DNA of 64,000 nucleotides from the NCBI RefSeq assembly GCF_017104965.1, contig NZ_JAAGPR010000020.1:1-64000 (forward strand), written 5' to 3'. Each line of letters opens with the position of its first letter. The first letter of the stretch is position 1. The position numbers and the translations under genes are program-made. The notes under the pieces were generated by a model, which was not told the origin of the DNA, searched no databases, and saw only the letters and a program-made list of their open reading frames with translations. Source of the DNA: Paraburkholderia sp. Ac-20340. Its GTDB lineage: Bacteria > Pseudomonadota > Gammaproteobacteria > Burkholderiales > Burkholderiaceae. Positions 51,393 through 61,025 of this stretch are shown here, piece by piece.

Positions 51393-54248
51393 ATGAACAA
51401 CCGTCGCACTCAGGAAGACGCCCAGCCGCAAGGCGGCCGCCCTAACAGCAAGCTGGTGTACAACGGCGACCCCGGCGATAAATCCGGCGCGAAAGGCGCA
51501 ACCGAAAAGAAGTATCAGCAGAACCACTACGATCCCGCCAAGGAGGTCCAGCAATTCAGCTACACCTCGGGGCGTGTGGCGAAGCGAGTCTATAACGACT
51601 ACGCGCCCAACGACAAAAAGGTGTTTGGCTATTACACGGACTGGTCCCAGTACGACGGCCGCTATGACGGCGACTTTTCGGATGGCGGCTGCGGACGCGG
51701 CATCGATCTGATGCTGCTCAGCGCCACCGCCTACGACACGTTGATCCTGGGCTTCGCGGGCATAATCGGCGACAAGGGCGAGATGAGCGACACGATCGAT
51801 GGTGCGGCCAAGGCATTCGGCCGCACGACGGACGAGGCGACCTTCGTCGATCCGTGGGGCGATGTGGCCTCCTATCGCAATTGCGGCTTCCCCTCGTATA
51901 TCGGCGAAGACTATAAGGCGCTCTTTTACCAAAAGACCGCGCAGGGCGTACTGGGTGGCCTGCGCAAGGTTCAGGCGGCCAATCCCAATCTGATTCTCTC
52001 GTTCAGCGTGGGCGGCTGGACGATGAGCGAGGCGTTCCATTGGGTCGTCGCCGATCAATCGCGGCGCGCTACGCTAATCGCAAGCCTGCTGGATATCCTG
52101 CAACGTTTTCCGATGTTCAAGGGCTTCGATCTCGATTGGGAATATCCCGCCGCACCCGGCGACACGGGCAATACCTATTCCGATGCCGACGCGCCGAATT
52201 TCGCCGCGCTTATCGGCGAATTGCGCACGGCACTCGATAATGCCGGGCGAACCGACGTCAACATCAGTATCGCCGCGTCCGCCGATGTGGAAAAAATGAA
52301 AAAGGCCAATCTCAAGGCCATGCTCGACGCCGGTGTATTCCGCTTCAATCTGATGACCTACGACTTCTTCGGCACGCCATGGGCGCCGAAGCTCGCGCAC
52401 CACACGAACCTGCATCCGAGCCATCCTGGCGACCCCAGCGAATTCAGCATCGATGCTGCTGTCACATATCTGGAGCAGATCGGCATTCCGCTGGAACGCG
52501 TCGCGATCGGCTACGCAGCCTATAGCCGTAGCGCACGCAACGCGCAGATCGCCAGTTTCTCGCCGCTCGCCGGCACGTATGACGCGGGCTCGGGCACGAC
52601 CACCGGCAGTTTCGAATCGGGCGCGACCGAATGGTACGACCTGATCTACAACTATCTGGATCTGGAAAACCAGACGGGCATCAGCGGCTACAGCGTCTAT
52701 ACCGACGAAGTCGCCGACGCCGACTATTTATATAGCTCGACGTCGAAACTCTTTCTTTCCGTGGATACGCCGCGCACGGTCAAAGCCAAAGGCGAGTATG
52801 TCCGCCAGAAAGGTCTGGCCGGTCTATTTACCTGGACGATCGACATGGATGCGGGCGTACTGGTGAACGCCGCGCGCGAAGGTCTGGGCAATACGCTCTC
52901 GAAGAAAGTCGTCGATATGGCGCCGTTCTATTTCAAGGGCATTAATGTCGATGCGGGCAATCAGCCACCCGTCGCGGCCATCGACGGTCCGACACAGGCC
53001 AATGTGAGCGATACGGTGACATATAGCGCCAGCCGTTCGAGCGATCCTGATGGCGATCCTTTGAGCTATCAGTGGTCGGCGCCCGGATTGCCGTTCGACA
53101 AGGCAAGCACGATGCAGGTCTCCGGCAAGGTGCCTCAGGGCAGCGCGAAGAGTTACACGGTCGGTTTGACGGTGAATGACGGCAAAGGCGGAACCAACTC
53201 CGTGCAGACCGTGTTGAGCATCAACGCACAGGGCAACCGGCCGCCCGTTGCGGCAATCGACGGCCCCACGGAGGCGTTCGCGGGCGACACCGTTACCTAT
53301 TCCGGCACGCGCTCGAGCGACCCGGACGGCGACCCGCTGACCTGGCTGTGGTCCGCGCCGGGCCTGCCTTTCGACAATGCCACCACGGTAGAAGTATCGG
53401 GCGCGGTGCCGCAAGGTACGGCCACGAGCTATGCGGTCAGCCTGAGCGTATCCGACGGTAAAGGCGCCAGTAACACCGACCAGGTCTCGCTGACGGTGAA
53501 GTCACAGAGCGGCCAGCCGCCGGTCGCTCGCATGCTGGTGCAACTGGATTCGGGCACGTCGTTCCAGTTGTCGGGCGCGAAATCGTTCGACCCGGACGGC
53601 AATCCGCTGAGCTACGCGTGGAGCGCGCCGGGCCTGCCGTTCGACAGTGCGAAGACCGTTACCGTCGATGGCGTGATGCCCTCGGTTACGCAGGTGACAG
53701 ACTACCTGGTGCAGCTCTCGGTCAACGACGGCACATCGACATCGAGCGATACGATTTACCTCGAGGCGAAGCCCGCGAATGCCCCGACAGTCAACGCCGT
53801 CATCACGGGCAAAACGAATGTCACCAGTGGCGCGACACTATCGCTCTCCGGCGCTTCGTCGACCGGGCCGGGCGCCTTGACCTATCTGTGGAGCGCACCG
53901 GGACTGAGCTTCGACGGCTCGACGCAAATGAGCGTGAGTGTCACTGCGCCGACTGTCCAGTCCACGACGCAATACGCCGTTCAACTCACGGTCACGGGCA
54001 ACGGCGGCAGCGGGCCGGCTTCATCGGCACTCGCGACCGTTACCGTAGCTGGTGCGGGCGATATGGGATCGTGGCTCCCGCAGTCCTATCCGGGTGGCTC
54101 GACGGTCACGCACAACTATCGCGGCCAGGGTCTGCACACATATTTCTCGCAATGGTGGGCAACGCAATACGACGAGCCTGGCAATCCCAGTTGCACGGGA
54201 ACCAAGGCTTCGGATTCCAAAGTATGGATCGATCGCGGTCCGGCGTAA
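51393..54248 (+). CDS. GH18 chitinase with four PKD-like domains and C-terminal chitin-binding module
   Basis: A 951-residue chitinase. The GH18 barrel (about 75-515) has the catalytic motif D246-L-D248-W-E250 in FKGFDLDWEYP and SFSVGGWTMSEAF. Four PKD-like repeats of about 92 residues begin near 523, 615, 707 and 796; each repeats SDPDGDPL and WSAPGLPFD variants. The C-terminus (about 890-951, WLPQSYPGGSTVTHNYRGQG and HTYFSQWW) looks like a carbohydrate-binding type 5/12 module. The N-terminus (MNNRRTQEDAQPQGGRPNSK) is hydrophilic, with no Sec or Tat signal. It hydrolyses chitin outside the cell if exported. The holin-like gene follows after 99 bases. Confidence 0.9.
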   Translation: MNNRRTQEDAQPQGGRPNSKLVYNGDPGDKSGAKGATEKKYQQNHYDPAKEVQQFSYTSGRVAKRVYNDYAPNDKKVFGYYTDWSQYDGRYDGDFSDGGCGRGIDLMLLSATAYDTLILGFAGIIGDKGEMSDTIDGAAKAFGRTTDEATFVDPWGDVASYRNCGFPSYIGEDYKALFYQKTAQGVLGGLRKVQAANPNLILSFSVGGWTMSEAFHWVVADQSRRATLIASLLDILQRFPMFKGFDLDWEYPAAPGDTGNTYSDADAPNFAALIGELRTALDNAGRTDVNISIAASADVEKMKKANLKAMLDAGVFRFNLMTYDFFGTPWAPKLAHHTNLHPSHPGDPSEFSIDAAVTYLEQIGIPLERVAIGYAAYSRSARNAQIASFSPLAGTYDAGSGTTTGSFESGATEWYDLIYNYLDLENQTGISGYSVYTDEVADADYLYSSTSKLFLSVDTPRTVKAKGEYVRQKGLAGLFTWTIDMDAGVLVNAAREGLGNTLSKKVVDMAPFYFKGINVDAGNQPPVAAIDGPTQANVSDTVTYSASRSSDPDGDPLSYQWSAPGLPFDKASTMQVSGKVPQGSAKSYTVGLTVNDGKGGTNSVQTVLSINAQGNRPPVAAIDGPTEAFAGDTVTYSGTRSSDPDGDPLTWLWSAPGLPFDNATTVEVSGAVPQGTATSYAVSLSVSDGKGASNTDQVSLTVKSQSGQPPVARMLVQLDSGTSFQLSGAKSFDPDGNPLSYAWSAPGLPFDSAKTVTVDGVMPSVTQVTDYLVQLSVNDGTSTSSDTIYLEAKPANAPTVNAVITGKTNVTSGATLSLSGASSTGPGALTYLWSAPGLSFDGSTQMSVSVTAPTVQSTTQYAVQLTVTGNGGSGPASSALATVTVAGAGDMGSWLPQSYPGGSTVTHNYRGQGLHTYFSQWWATQYDEPGNPSCTGTKASDSKVWIDRGPA

Positions 54249-54347
54249 CGGCTCCTGACGCTTGACGCCGAGTTAATCGTCGACACACGGCAGCGCCGCG
54301 CCTGGCGCGGTCGTGTGTTTCCGTTCGGATATGCGGAGTACAACGCC

Positions 54348-54710
54348 ATGCCGCTCTCCTGTCTGGCCGTGCAGATGAACGAAGCCTGCGTATCCGCGGG
54401 GTCATACGCAAACGCCGATTGCGCGCGGATATTAGGCGTAGTCTGCGGAGCCCTCGTGTATCTGACCCGTTCGCGCAGCCACTCCAAGTGGCGCACGGCA
54501 ATCTACTTTTGCATATCGCTCGTAGGAGGCAGTTTCCTCGCGCAAAGAGCCATCACCGACTGGCCGCAAATCGAACCTTGGCTCGCGGGCTTTATTGCGA
54601 GTGCGTTGCTTGTCGACTTGACCATTCCCACTCTCGACTGGTGCGAACGGCGCGTCGTACCCACGCTCAACCGGCTCTATCGCTGGCTGATCGCGCGGCT
54701 ACCCTCGTAA
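54348..54710 (+). CDS. Holin-like small membrane protein
   Basis: A 120-residue protein with three predicted membrane helices (about 26-40, 48-66, 76-96) and a short, basic, amphipathic C-terminus (RLYRWLIARLPS). This is the layout of a class I phage holin. No phage genes are nearby. It follows the chitinase gene on the same strand. The ATG at 54348 has GGAG nine bases upstream; a GTG at 54315 and an ATG at 54375 are alternatives. Holin-like proteins paired with leaderless chitinases form the Serratia-type (type 10) secretion route; this role is inferred from context and not from close sequence recognition. Confidence 0.55.
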   Translation: MPLSCLAVQMNEACVSAGSYANADCARILGVVCGALVYLTRSRSHSKWRTAIYFCISLVGGSFLAQRAITDWPQIEPWLAGFIASALLVDLTIPTLDWCERRVVPTLNRLYRWLIARLPS

Positions 54711-55052
54711 AACCCGATCGCCAATGCGATGAACCGGCGACATTGTCCTTTGATTCACACGCCGACGACAATCTCTATCCCGTGCGGTTTTTTCATATCG
54801 TCGCCCGTCAACAACATATGTTTCACCCGACATACATCGATAAACAAATTAATAAAAGAGAAAACCTTTTAAATGCAGACACTTATCTTGATTAGTGCGG
54901 AAACAGAAATCGACACCGCGTCATTGTTTAGGTAATTGAAGAGAATTGCAGGAATCCCAGGCATACACTCCGCAGCGAATCAACCGATCACGAACCCGAA
55001 TAGCAACGTATTCGACCGTGAGATTCATCCAGGTACTGACCGGAGTGTAAGC
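54711..55052. other. AT-rich intergenic region before the porin gene
   Basis: About 340 bases without a gene. The centre (54830-54900) is clearly AT-rich for this genome and should hold the porin promoter and a long 5' leader. I see no defined operator or riboswitch. Confidence 0.5.
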
Positions 55053-56219
55053 ATGAAAAAAACCCTCATTCTCACTGGCGTTCTCGCCGTGTTTGCGACC
55101 AGCGCGTACGCACAAAGCACCGTTACCCTCTATGGTTCGCTCGACGCGGGACTCGTCTATTCCAACAACTCGGGCGGCGGCAGCCTGTGGGCACAAGGCA
55201 GCGGCGCCATGTCGGATAACTACTTCGGCCTGCGCGGCGCGGAAGATCTGGGCGGCGGCCTGAAAGCGGTCTTCAGGCTCGAAAGCGGCTTCGATCTCAG
55301 CAGCGGCGGCTACAAGAACGGCGAAAGCGGCTTCAATCGCCAGTCGTATGTCGGCATCGAAAGCAGCCGATACGGCACGCTCACGCTCGGCAGGCAATAC
55401 GATCCCATGACCGACTACCTCGGGCCGATCTCGGCATCGGGGTCGGGTTATGGCGCCAATCTCGCGGGCCATCCATTCGATAACGACAACCTCGACCAGA
55501 CCTATTCGATCAAGAACTCGATCAAATACACGAGCGCGAATTATCAAGGCCTTCAATTCGGCGGTCTGTATGGCTTCAGCAACGATGCCAACGGCTTCGC
55601 GAACGGCCGCTCGTGGAGCGTGGGCGCGACGTACGGCAATGGTCCGCTGAAGGTTGCGGCCGGCTATTCCCAGGTGAACAACTCCGGCTCGCTCGGCGCG
55701 AGCGATAGCGCGGCATCGGCCGACGTGAATATCTCCGCGCAGGAACAGCGCACATACGGCGTGGGCGTCAAATATGCGTTTGGCCCCGCGGAAATGGGCT
55801 TCGTCTGGACGCATTCGCAGATCGACGGCCTGCAAGGTCTTTCGAGCGGCGGCAGCGCGCCCTTGCCCGGTATGACGGGAATGAATCTGCATCTCGACAA
55901 CTACGAAATCAACGGCGCCTATCACTTCTCGCCGGCGCTTTCGATGGTCGGCTCCTATACGTACACCGACGGCACCGTGACCGGCTCCGCCAGCGGCAAC
56001 AACAGCCCGAAGTGGCACACGTTCATGCTGGGCACCGATTACGCTTTCAGCAAGCGCACCGACGTCTATGCCGCCGCGGTTTATCAGCACGCATCAGGAT
56101 CGCTCGGCTATAGCGCCGATGGCACGGCCATCGCGAACGTAGCCGCTATCAATACGCTCACGCCTTCGTCGACGAACAATCAGGTCGCGGCCACGATCGG
56201 CCTGCGTCATCGTTTCTAA
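55053..56219 (+). CDS. Outer-membrane porin, Gram-negative OmpC-type
   Basis: A 388-residue porin typical of Burkholderiaceae. The signal peptide is MKKTLILTGVLAVFATSAYA. The mature start QSTVTLYGSLDAGLVYSNN, the NYFGLRGAEDLGGGLKAVF block, SYVGIESSRYGTLTLGRQYD and the C-terminal VAATIGLRHRF with terminal Phe (needed for BAM recognition) are all present. It forms a trimeric 16-strand channel for small solutes. GGAG precedes the ATG. A long AT-rich leader precedes the gene. Confidence 0.95.
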   Translation: MKKTLILTGVLAVFATSAYAQSTVTLYGSLDAGLVYSNNSGGGSLWAQGSGAMSDNYFGLRGAEDLGGGLKAVFRLESGFDLSSGGYKNGESGFNRQSYVGIESSRYGTLTLGRQYDPMTDYLGPISASGSGYGANLAGHPFDNDNLDQTYSIKNSIKYTSANYQGLQFGGLYGFSNDANGFANGRSWSVGATYGNGPLKVAAGYSQVNNSGSLGASDSAASADVNISAQEQRTYGVGVKYAFGPAEMGFVWTHSQIDGLQGLSSGGSAPLPGMTGMNLHLDNYEINGAYHFSPALSMVGSYTYTDGTVTGSASGNNSPKWHTFMLGTDYAFSKRTDVYAAAVYQHASGSLGYSADGTAIANVAAINTLTPSSTNNQVAATIGLRHRF

Positions 56220-56381
56220 ACATACGGCACTGGACGCATAGAGGGACCGAGTCGAATTTCCGGTTCGCGCGCATGAAATCGCATACGGGAAAAAAGAATG
56301 CATCTCGTTGCCACTCCCGTTCATGCGCTGTGGCCGCAGAGTGACTATGCTCCTGCTATGCGTCCCGTCGAAGCCCCACCA

Positions 56382-56411
56382 AAGGTCTGATAAATCAAGG
56401 TCTGAATAATC
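56382..56411 (+). repeat. Tandem 15-base direct repeat before bfr
   Basis: Two adjacent copies, AAGGTCTGATAAATC (56382-56396) and AAGGTCTGAATAATC (56397-56411), lie just upstream of the bacterioferritin ribosome site. They may be a regulator-binding pair or a simple duplication in the leader. Confidence 0.6.
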
Positions 56412-56426
56412 GATCTGGAGAGAGTC

Positions 56427-56903
56427 ATGCAATCCGATCCCAAAGTCATCGCCTATCTGAACGCCGAACTGAAAAACGAACTCACGGCGATCAATCAATA
56501 TTTCCTGCACGCGCGGCTCTATAAACACTGGGGCTTAACGGCGCTGGGAAAACATGAGTACGACGAATCGATCGAGGAAATGAAGCACGCCGACAAACTG
56601 ATCGAGCGCATTCTCATGCTCGACGGCTTGCCGAATCTGCAGGACCTCAGCAAGCTGCTGGTGGGCGAAGACGTGAAAGAGGCGCAGGAATGCGATCTCA
56701 AGCTCGAACGCATCGCGCAGGCGCAATGCAAGGAAGCCATTGTTTATTGCGAATCGGTGCGCGATTTCGTTTCGCGCGAGATCTTCGTCGAAATTCTCGA
56801 CGACACGGAAGACCATATCGACTGGCTCGAAACACAGCTCGGCCTGATCGATAAGGTTGGCCTGCAAAACTATTTGCAGTCGAGCATGGGTTCGCCCGAC
56901 TGA
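56427..56903 (+). CDS. bfr: Bacterioferritin
   Basis: A 158-residue protein of the normal Bfr length. Ferroxidase ligands are visible at E18, E51 and H54, with the haem-ligand methionine at M52 (IEEMKHADKLIERILMLDGL). The C-terminal EDHIDWLETQLGLIDKVGLQNY is characteristic and supplies the second metal site. It stores iron as a 24-mer with haem between subunits. GGAGAGAG precedes the ATG. A tandem 15-base repeat lies directly upstream. No bfd gene is adjacent. Confidence 0.93.
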   Translation: MQSDPKVIAYLNAELKNELTAINQYFLHARLYKHWGLTALGKHEYDESIEEMKHADKLIERILMLDGLPNLQDLSKLLVGEDVKEAQECDLKLERIAQAQCKEAIVYCESVRDFVSREIFVEILDDTEDHIDWLETQLGLIDKVGLQNYLQSSMGSPD

Positions 56904-57152
56904 TTCACCTCCCGTCATCGCTCTCTCGCTGCGCCCGCGGCCCGACGCCACTGCACGCTTCGGGCCAGTCCAACGCAAGCGCCACGCAAGCGCCAGTCGC
57001 CATGAGCTGGCCCTTTGCCGCATAATGCTGGTTCGGAACCGTCGGCAGGCGCAGCTGCCCGCACGACGACCGTTTCCTTGGCTTCCCCGCTGCGAAGCGC
57101 GCCAGATCCTGCCGGCCAGCCGGCTATTCTCTTCGACGAATCAGCTCAAGCG

Positions 57153-58577
57153 ATGCATCAGACTCTGACGCGGTTGCATAGTGATGTACCCGGGCTCGAC
57201 CCCATTCTGAGCGGCGGCCTGATTGCCGGCTCGGCGTACATTCTTCAGGGGCGGCCAGGCGCCGGCAAAACCATTCTCGCCAATCAGATTGCTTTCGCCC
57301 AGGCGAAGCAAGGCGGCAAGGTTCTCTACATCACGCTGCTGGCCGAATCGCATGACCGCCTGTTCCAGTCGCTGTCGGCGCTCGAGTTTTACGATGCCGA
57401 ACTCGTCGGCAAGGAAGTCACCTATCTGAGCCTTTTTCGCACGCTGCGCGTCGATGGCCTGAGCGCACTCGTCGATCTGCTGCGCAAGGAAATGGCGCGC
57501 CAGGGCACGACGATGCTGATTCTCGACGGCCTGCTCAACGCGCGCGAAAGCACGCATAGCTCGCTCGACGTGAAGGCATTTGTGGCCGAACTGCAAGGCC
57601 ATGCGTCGTTCAGCGGCTGCACCGTGCTGTTCCTCACCAGCGCCCGCATCGACGAATCGAGCCCCGAACACACCATGGTCGACGGCGTGCTGCAGCTCGA
57701 AGAAGAGCTGTTTGGTTCGCGCACCGTGCGGCGCATGCGCGTGTCGAAATCGCGTGGCAGCGCGTCGCTCGGCGGGTTGCATCACTACGAGATCAGCGAT
57801 GCCGGCATCACCGTGTTTCCGCGGCTCGAATCGCTTTATAGCCGCCCCGTTGGGCAAGATCACGCACCGAGCGAGCGGGTTTCTTCGGGCGTCGACGAAC
57901 TCGATATCCGCATCAAGGGCGGTCTGCCCGCATTTTCGGCTACGGCGATCGTCGGGCCTGGCGGTAGCGGCAAAACCAGTTTCGGCCTGAATTTCCTGCG
58001 CCTCGCGACACCGGAAGAGCCCGCGCTGCATTTCGGCTTCTACGAAACACCGGCGCGTCTGACCAGCAAGGCGGCCGCGCTTGGCATCGATATGGATGCG
58101 CTGGTCGCCTCCCAGGCCCTGACCGTGCTCTGGAATCCGCTGACCGAGAACGTCATCGACAACCTCGCGTATCAATTGCTCGATGCGGTGCGGGCACGCA
58201 ACGTGCGCCGACTCGTGATCGACGGTCTGGCGGGCTTCGCGCGGGCAAGTGTCGACCATCACCGCTTCACCGAGTTTCTTGCCGCGCTGACCAACCAGCT
58301 TCGCGTCATGGATGTGACGACGGTGTGCACGTGGGAAACCAAGGAATTGAGCGCCACGGCGATGAACATGACCTCGCCGGAGGCGCTGAGCCTGTTCGAT
58401 AACGTCATCGGCATGCAGCTCGAAGAAGCCGACGACGCGCTGTATCAAAGCATGAAGGTCATCAAGATCAGGGACAGCGCGTTTGCGCCGGCGCTGACCA
58501 AGCTCATTATTCCGAATGCCACTTCGGTGTTGGTCAGGGATACCAGCGTGGCAGTTTCCGACAAACCATCCCGCTGA
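57153..58577 (+). CDS. KaiC-like double RecA-domain ATPase
   Basis: A 474-residue protein with two KaiC-type RecA folds. The first Walker A is GRPGAGKT (33-40), the second GPGGSGKT (268-275). Catalytic glutamates follow in YITLLAES and HFGFYET positions. It starts GLDPILSGGLIAGSAYILQG, as in KaiC. Proteobacterial KaiC homologues occur without KaiA or KaiB and act in signalling or stress responses, often with response regulators. Here a single-domain response regulator is 68 bases downstream. The ATG at 57153 is preferred; a TTG at 57015 would add 46 low-complexity residues. Confidence 0.85.
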   Translation: MHQTLTRLHSDVPGLDPILSGGLIAGSAYILQGRPGAGKTILANQIAFAQAKQGGKVLYITLLAESHDRLFQSLSALEFYDAELVGKEVTYLSLFRTLRVDGLSALVDLLRKEMARQGTTMLILDGLLNARESTHSSLDVKAFVAELQGHASFSGCTVLFLTSARIDESSPEHTMVDGVLQLEEELFGSRTVRRMRVSKSRGSASLGGLHHYEISDAGITVFPRLESLYSRPVGQDHAPSERVSSGVDELDIRIKGGLPAFSATAIVGPGGSGKTSFGLNFLRLATPEEPALHFGFYETPARLTSKAAALGIDMDALVASQALTVLWNPLTENVIDNLAYQLLDAVRARNVRRLVIDGLAGFARASVDHHRFTEFLAALTNQLRVMDVTTVCTWETKELSATAMNMTSPEALSLFDNVIGMQLEEADDALYQSMKVIKIRDSAFAPALTKLIIPNATSVLVRDTSVAVSDKPSR

Positions 58578-58644
58578 AAGCAGTCGCCGCCGCATGGCTG
58601 GATGAGCCCGCAGGGCTCGCGGCAGGGAACGAGAGTGAGCCGGA

Positions 58645-59013
58645 ATGACGACCATCGTTGTAGTCGACGACGAAACCCTGATAACTGATTTTCTCGCCTT
58701 CTTTCTGGAAGACGCGGGCTATATCGTGCATGTCGCCCGCAATGGCGTGGACGGTCTCGACCTGATCGGCCGCGTCGTGCCCGACGCCGTCATCACGGAT
58801 TACATGATGCCGGCCATGTCGGGCCTCGAACTGGCGCGCGCGCTCAAGGCGAATGTGGCGCTCGCCCATATTCCGGTGATTCTGTCGAGCGCGGCGCTGG
58901 GCGCGTCGGCGCGCGCGCATCCCGCGCTGTTCGCCGCGATTCTGGATAAGCCGTATCCGGCGCAGAAGTTGTTGCAGACGTTGAGCGGGTTGCTGGAGGG
59001 AAAGGAAAGCTAA
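58645..59013 (+). CDS. Single-domain response regulator (CheY-like)
   Basis: A 122-residue receiver domain with no output domain. The acidic pocket VVVDDE, phosphoacceptor Asp52 (VITDYMMPAMSG), SSAALGA and Lys102 (ILDKPYPA) are all present. It follows the KaiC-like gene and probably works with it, receiving phosphate from an unlinked hybrid kinase. The GAGTGAGCCGGA before the ATG is a weak site. Its stop overlaps the convergent TPR-glycosyltransferase gene by four bases. Confidence 0.9.
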   Translation: MTTIVVVDDETLITDFLAFFLEDAGYIVHVARNGVDGLDLIGRVVPDAVITDYMMPAMSGLELARALKANVALAHIPVILSSAALGASARAHPALFAAILDKPYPAQKLLQTLSGLLEGKES

Positions 59014-60824
59014 TCCGCCATCTCCCGCATTTCCAGTTCGTGCCGGCACCGCTTTAGAACCTCTTCCCAATTCCCGCGCTGCTTTTGCGTGAACAGACGC
59101 AACCCAGGATACCAGGGACTGTCATCCCTGTTGCGCAGCCAGCGCCAACAGCCTGCATAGCGATTGAGAACCCATACAGGCTTGCCCATTGCAGCTGCCA
59201 GGTGCGCGACAGACGTATCGACCGAAATAACAAGATCGAGACCGCTGATCAAAGCAGCCGTATCGGCGAAATCGCGGACGTCTTCCATCCAGTCCACCAG
59301 GTTCGCGCGATGTGCAGGCAATAGTTGCTTCGCTGCCGTATCCGTTTTCTGCAAACTGATCCAATGTGCGCCGGGCCAGTCCAGCAGGCGCGTTGCGAAT
59401 GTCTCCGGCGCAATGCTGCGCTGTGCATCCGGAACTGAATGCGTGTTACCGCCAGCCCATACGACGCCAATTCGCGGCAAGCCATCATCACCGAGGGCGG
59501 CCAGCTTCTCGTGCCAGGGGCGCGCCTGCTCAGCGAGAGCAAACAGGTACGGCAACGGCGCGGGAACAGTATCGAGACACGTTCTGCTTAACATCGGCAA
59601 CGAAAGCAAGCGGGTCTGGTAATCCCACATCGAAGAGTCAGCAGGCAAGGCATCGAGTAACACAATGTCAGGCCAGCGCTCGCACAGTGACTGTGCGAAC
59701 AGGCGTCGAAGCGGTTTGGGGCAGACATAGCCGACACGCCTGAAGCGCGCGAGCATGAGTGGCAGGTATCGGCAGAATTGCAGCGCATCGCCGAGGCCTT
59801 CTTCATGCAGCACAAGCAGGGACTGCTTGCCAAGGCATGCGTTTTCGTCCCATGTAGCAGACGATAGCCAGTCAATCCCCGGAGCGCGCTTTGGTGATTC
59901 AGTCACGCCAGTGGCCGAAGCTTGTTCGAATTGCGGCCACGCTTCGCTATAGCGCCCTGCGGCGAGTAACGCATAGGCCAGGTTGAGACGCACCCTCGCA
60001 TCATGCGGGCTCTGCGCCACCGCGCGCTCGAAATGAGCGATGGCGGCCTGCAAATCGCCGAGATCGTGCACTACGATACCGAGATCGTTCCATGCATGGC
60101 CGGCGTCTGGATGATTGGCGAGCGTCTGGCGATGTAAAGCTTCGGCCTCGTGCAGGCGGCCCAATTCGCGAAGAAACGTGCCCAGGTTCGAGCGCGCTTC
60201 GATCGAGTCCGGCCGCGCGGCGGCGGCCTGCCGGAACGACTCCTCCGCATCGGCATACCGCCCCTGGCCGCGCAGTACCCTGGCGAGATCGCCATAGAGC
60301 GCGGTTTGCTCGGGGTGGCTGGCCAGTGTCTGCCGGAACACCTGCTCTGCCTCGGGTAACCTTCGAAGCGCTTCAAAGATCAGCCCAAGATTGCGATGTG
60401 CCTGTGAAGATTGCGGGTCGCGCAACACCGCGCGACGAATGACCCGCTCCGCCTCCTCCGCACGCTCGAGATCGAGCAGAACCATGCCCAGATTATTCAG
60501 CGCATTTACACATTCCGGATCTATTTCGAGCGCCTTGAGCAGTACCGCTTCCGCGCTCACGAGCTGCCCGAGATCGCGAAACGCAAGGCCGAGGTTGCTA
60601 TGAAGTTGGGCATCGTCTGGACTGTGAATGATTGCTTGTTGCCAGCACTGCGCGGCATGGAGTTTCCTGTCCATTCCGTAATGACAGACGCCTGCGAGAT
60701 TCAGCAATCTCGCATCGAGAGGCCACTCGGCAATTTGCGACTCAACTGTATTGAGCGCAACGCTAAATTGCTCCGTCTCGATTAATGCAGCCACGGAATC
60801 GTAAAACGCGTCGGGTAGAGCCAT
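59010..60824 (-). CDS. TPR protein with C-terminal glycosyltransferase domain (paralogue 1)
   Basis: A 604-residue cytoplasmic protein. Residues about 1-290 are eight or so TPR repeats (A-H-LG-F-LGQ-EAE type). Residues about 320-590 form a GT-B-type domain like heptosyltransferase family 9: SLLVLHEEGLGDALQFCRYL, GLPRIGVVWAGG and DLVISVDTSVAHLAAAMGKP. It is a full paralogue of the protein at 61026-63041 on the opposite strand. TPR-GT proteins of this kind glycosylate flagellin or other surface proteins in Burkholderia; that role is inferred. Confidence 0.82.
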   Translation of the reverse strand: MALPDAFYDSVAALIETEQFSVALNTVESQIAEWPLDARLLNLAGVCHYGMDRKLHAAQCWQQAIIHSPDDAQLHSNLGLAFRDLGQLVSAEAVLLKALEIDPECVNALNNLGMVLLDLERAEEAERVIRRAVLRDPQSSQAHRNLGLIFEALRRLPEAEQVFRQTLASHPEQTALYGDLARVLRGQGRYADAEESFRQAAAARPDSIEARSNLGTFLRELGRLHEAEALHRQTLANHPDAGHAWNDLGIVVHDLGDLQAAIAHFERAVAQSPHDARVRLNLAYALLAAGRYSEAWPQFEQASATGVTESPKRAPGIDWLSSATWDENACLGKQSLLVLHEEGLGDALQFCRYLPLMLARFRRVGYVCPKPLRRLFAQSLCERWPDIVLLDALPADSSMWDYQTRLLSLPMLSRTCLDTVPAPLPYLFALAEQARPWHEKLAALGDDGLPRIGVVWAGGNTHSVPDAQRSIAPETFATRLLDWPGAHWISLQKTDTAAKQLLPAHRANLVDWMEDVRDFADTAALISGLDLVISVDTSVAHLAAAMGKPVWVLNRYAGCWRWLRNRDDSPWYPGLRLFTQKQRGNWEEVLKRCRHELEMREMAD

Positions 60825-61025
60825 CGCTGAGATTAGATATTGAACTGCCGGGAAGCCGGGAATTTAATGAAAGTCGCAAGACGACCAGGCATTCTAGACA
60901 TTCGTGGCGTCGCGCAAATTCAGCCACTGCCTGCCGGACGCGCAATCTACTGATTCGGGGCAAGTTTCGGGCGAATCGCGAACCCGCCAGGAAGCATCCA
61001 CGTTACGATCCCGACCTCCTCGAAT

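Noticed and set aside
52959..54060. Regular repeats within the chitinase gene as a possible CRISPR or other DNA repeat array
   Set aside because: The period is about 276 bases and the repeats are protein-level PKD domains in frame.
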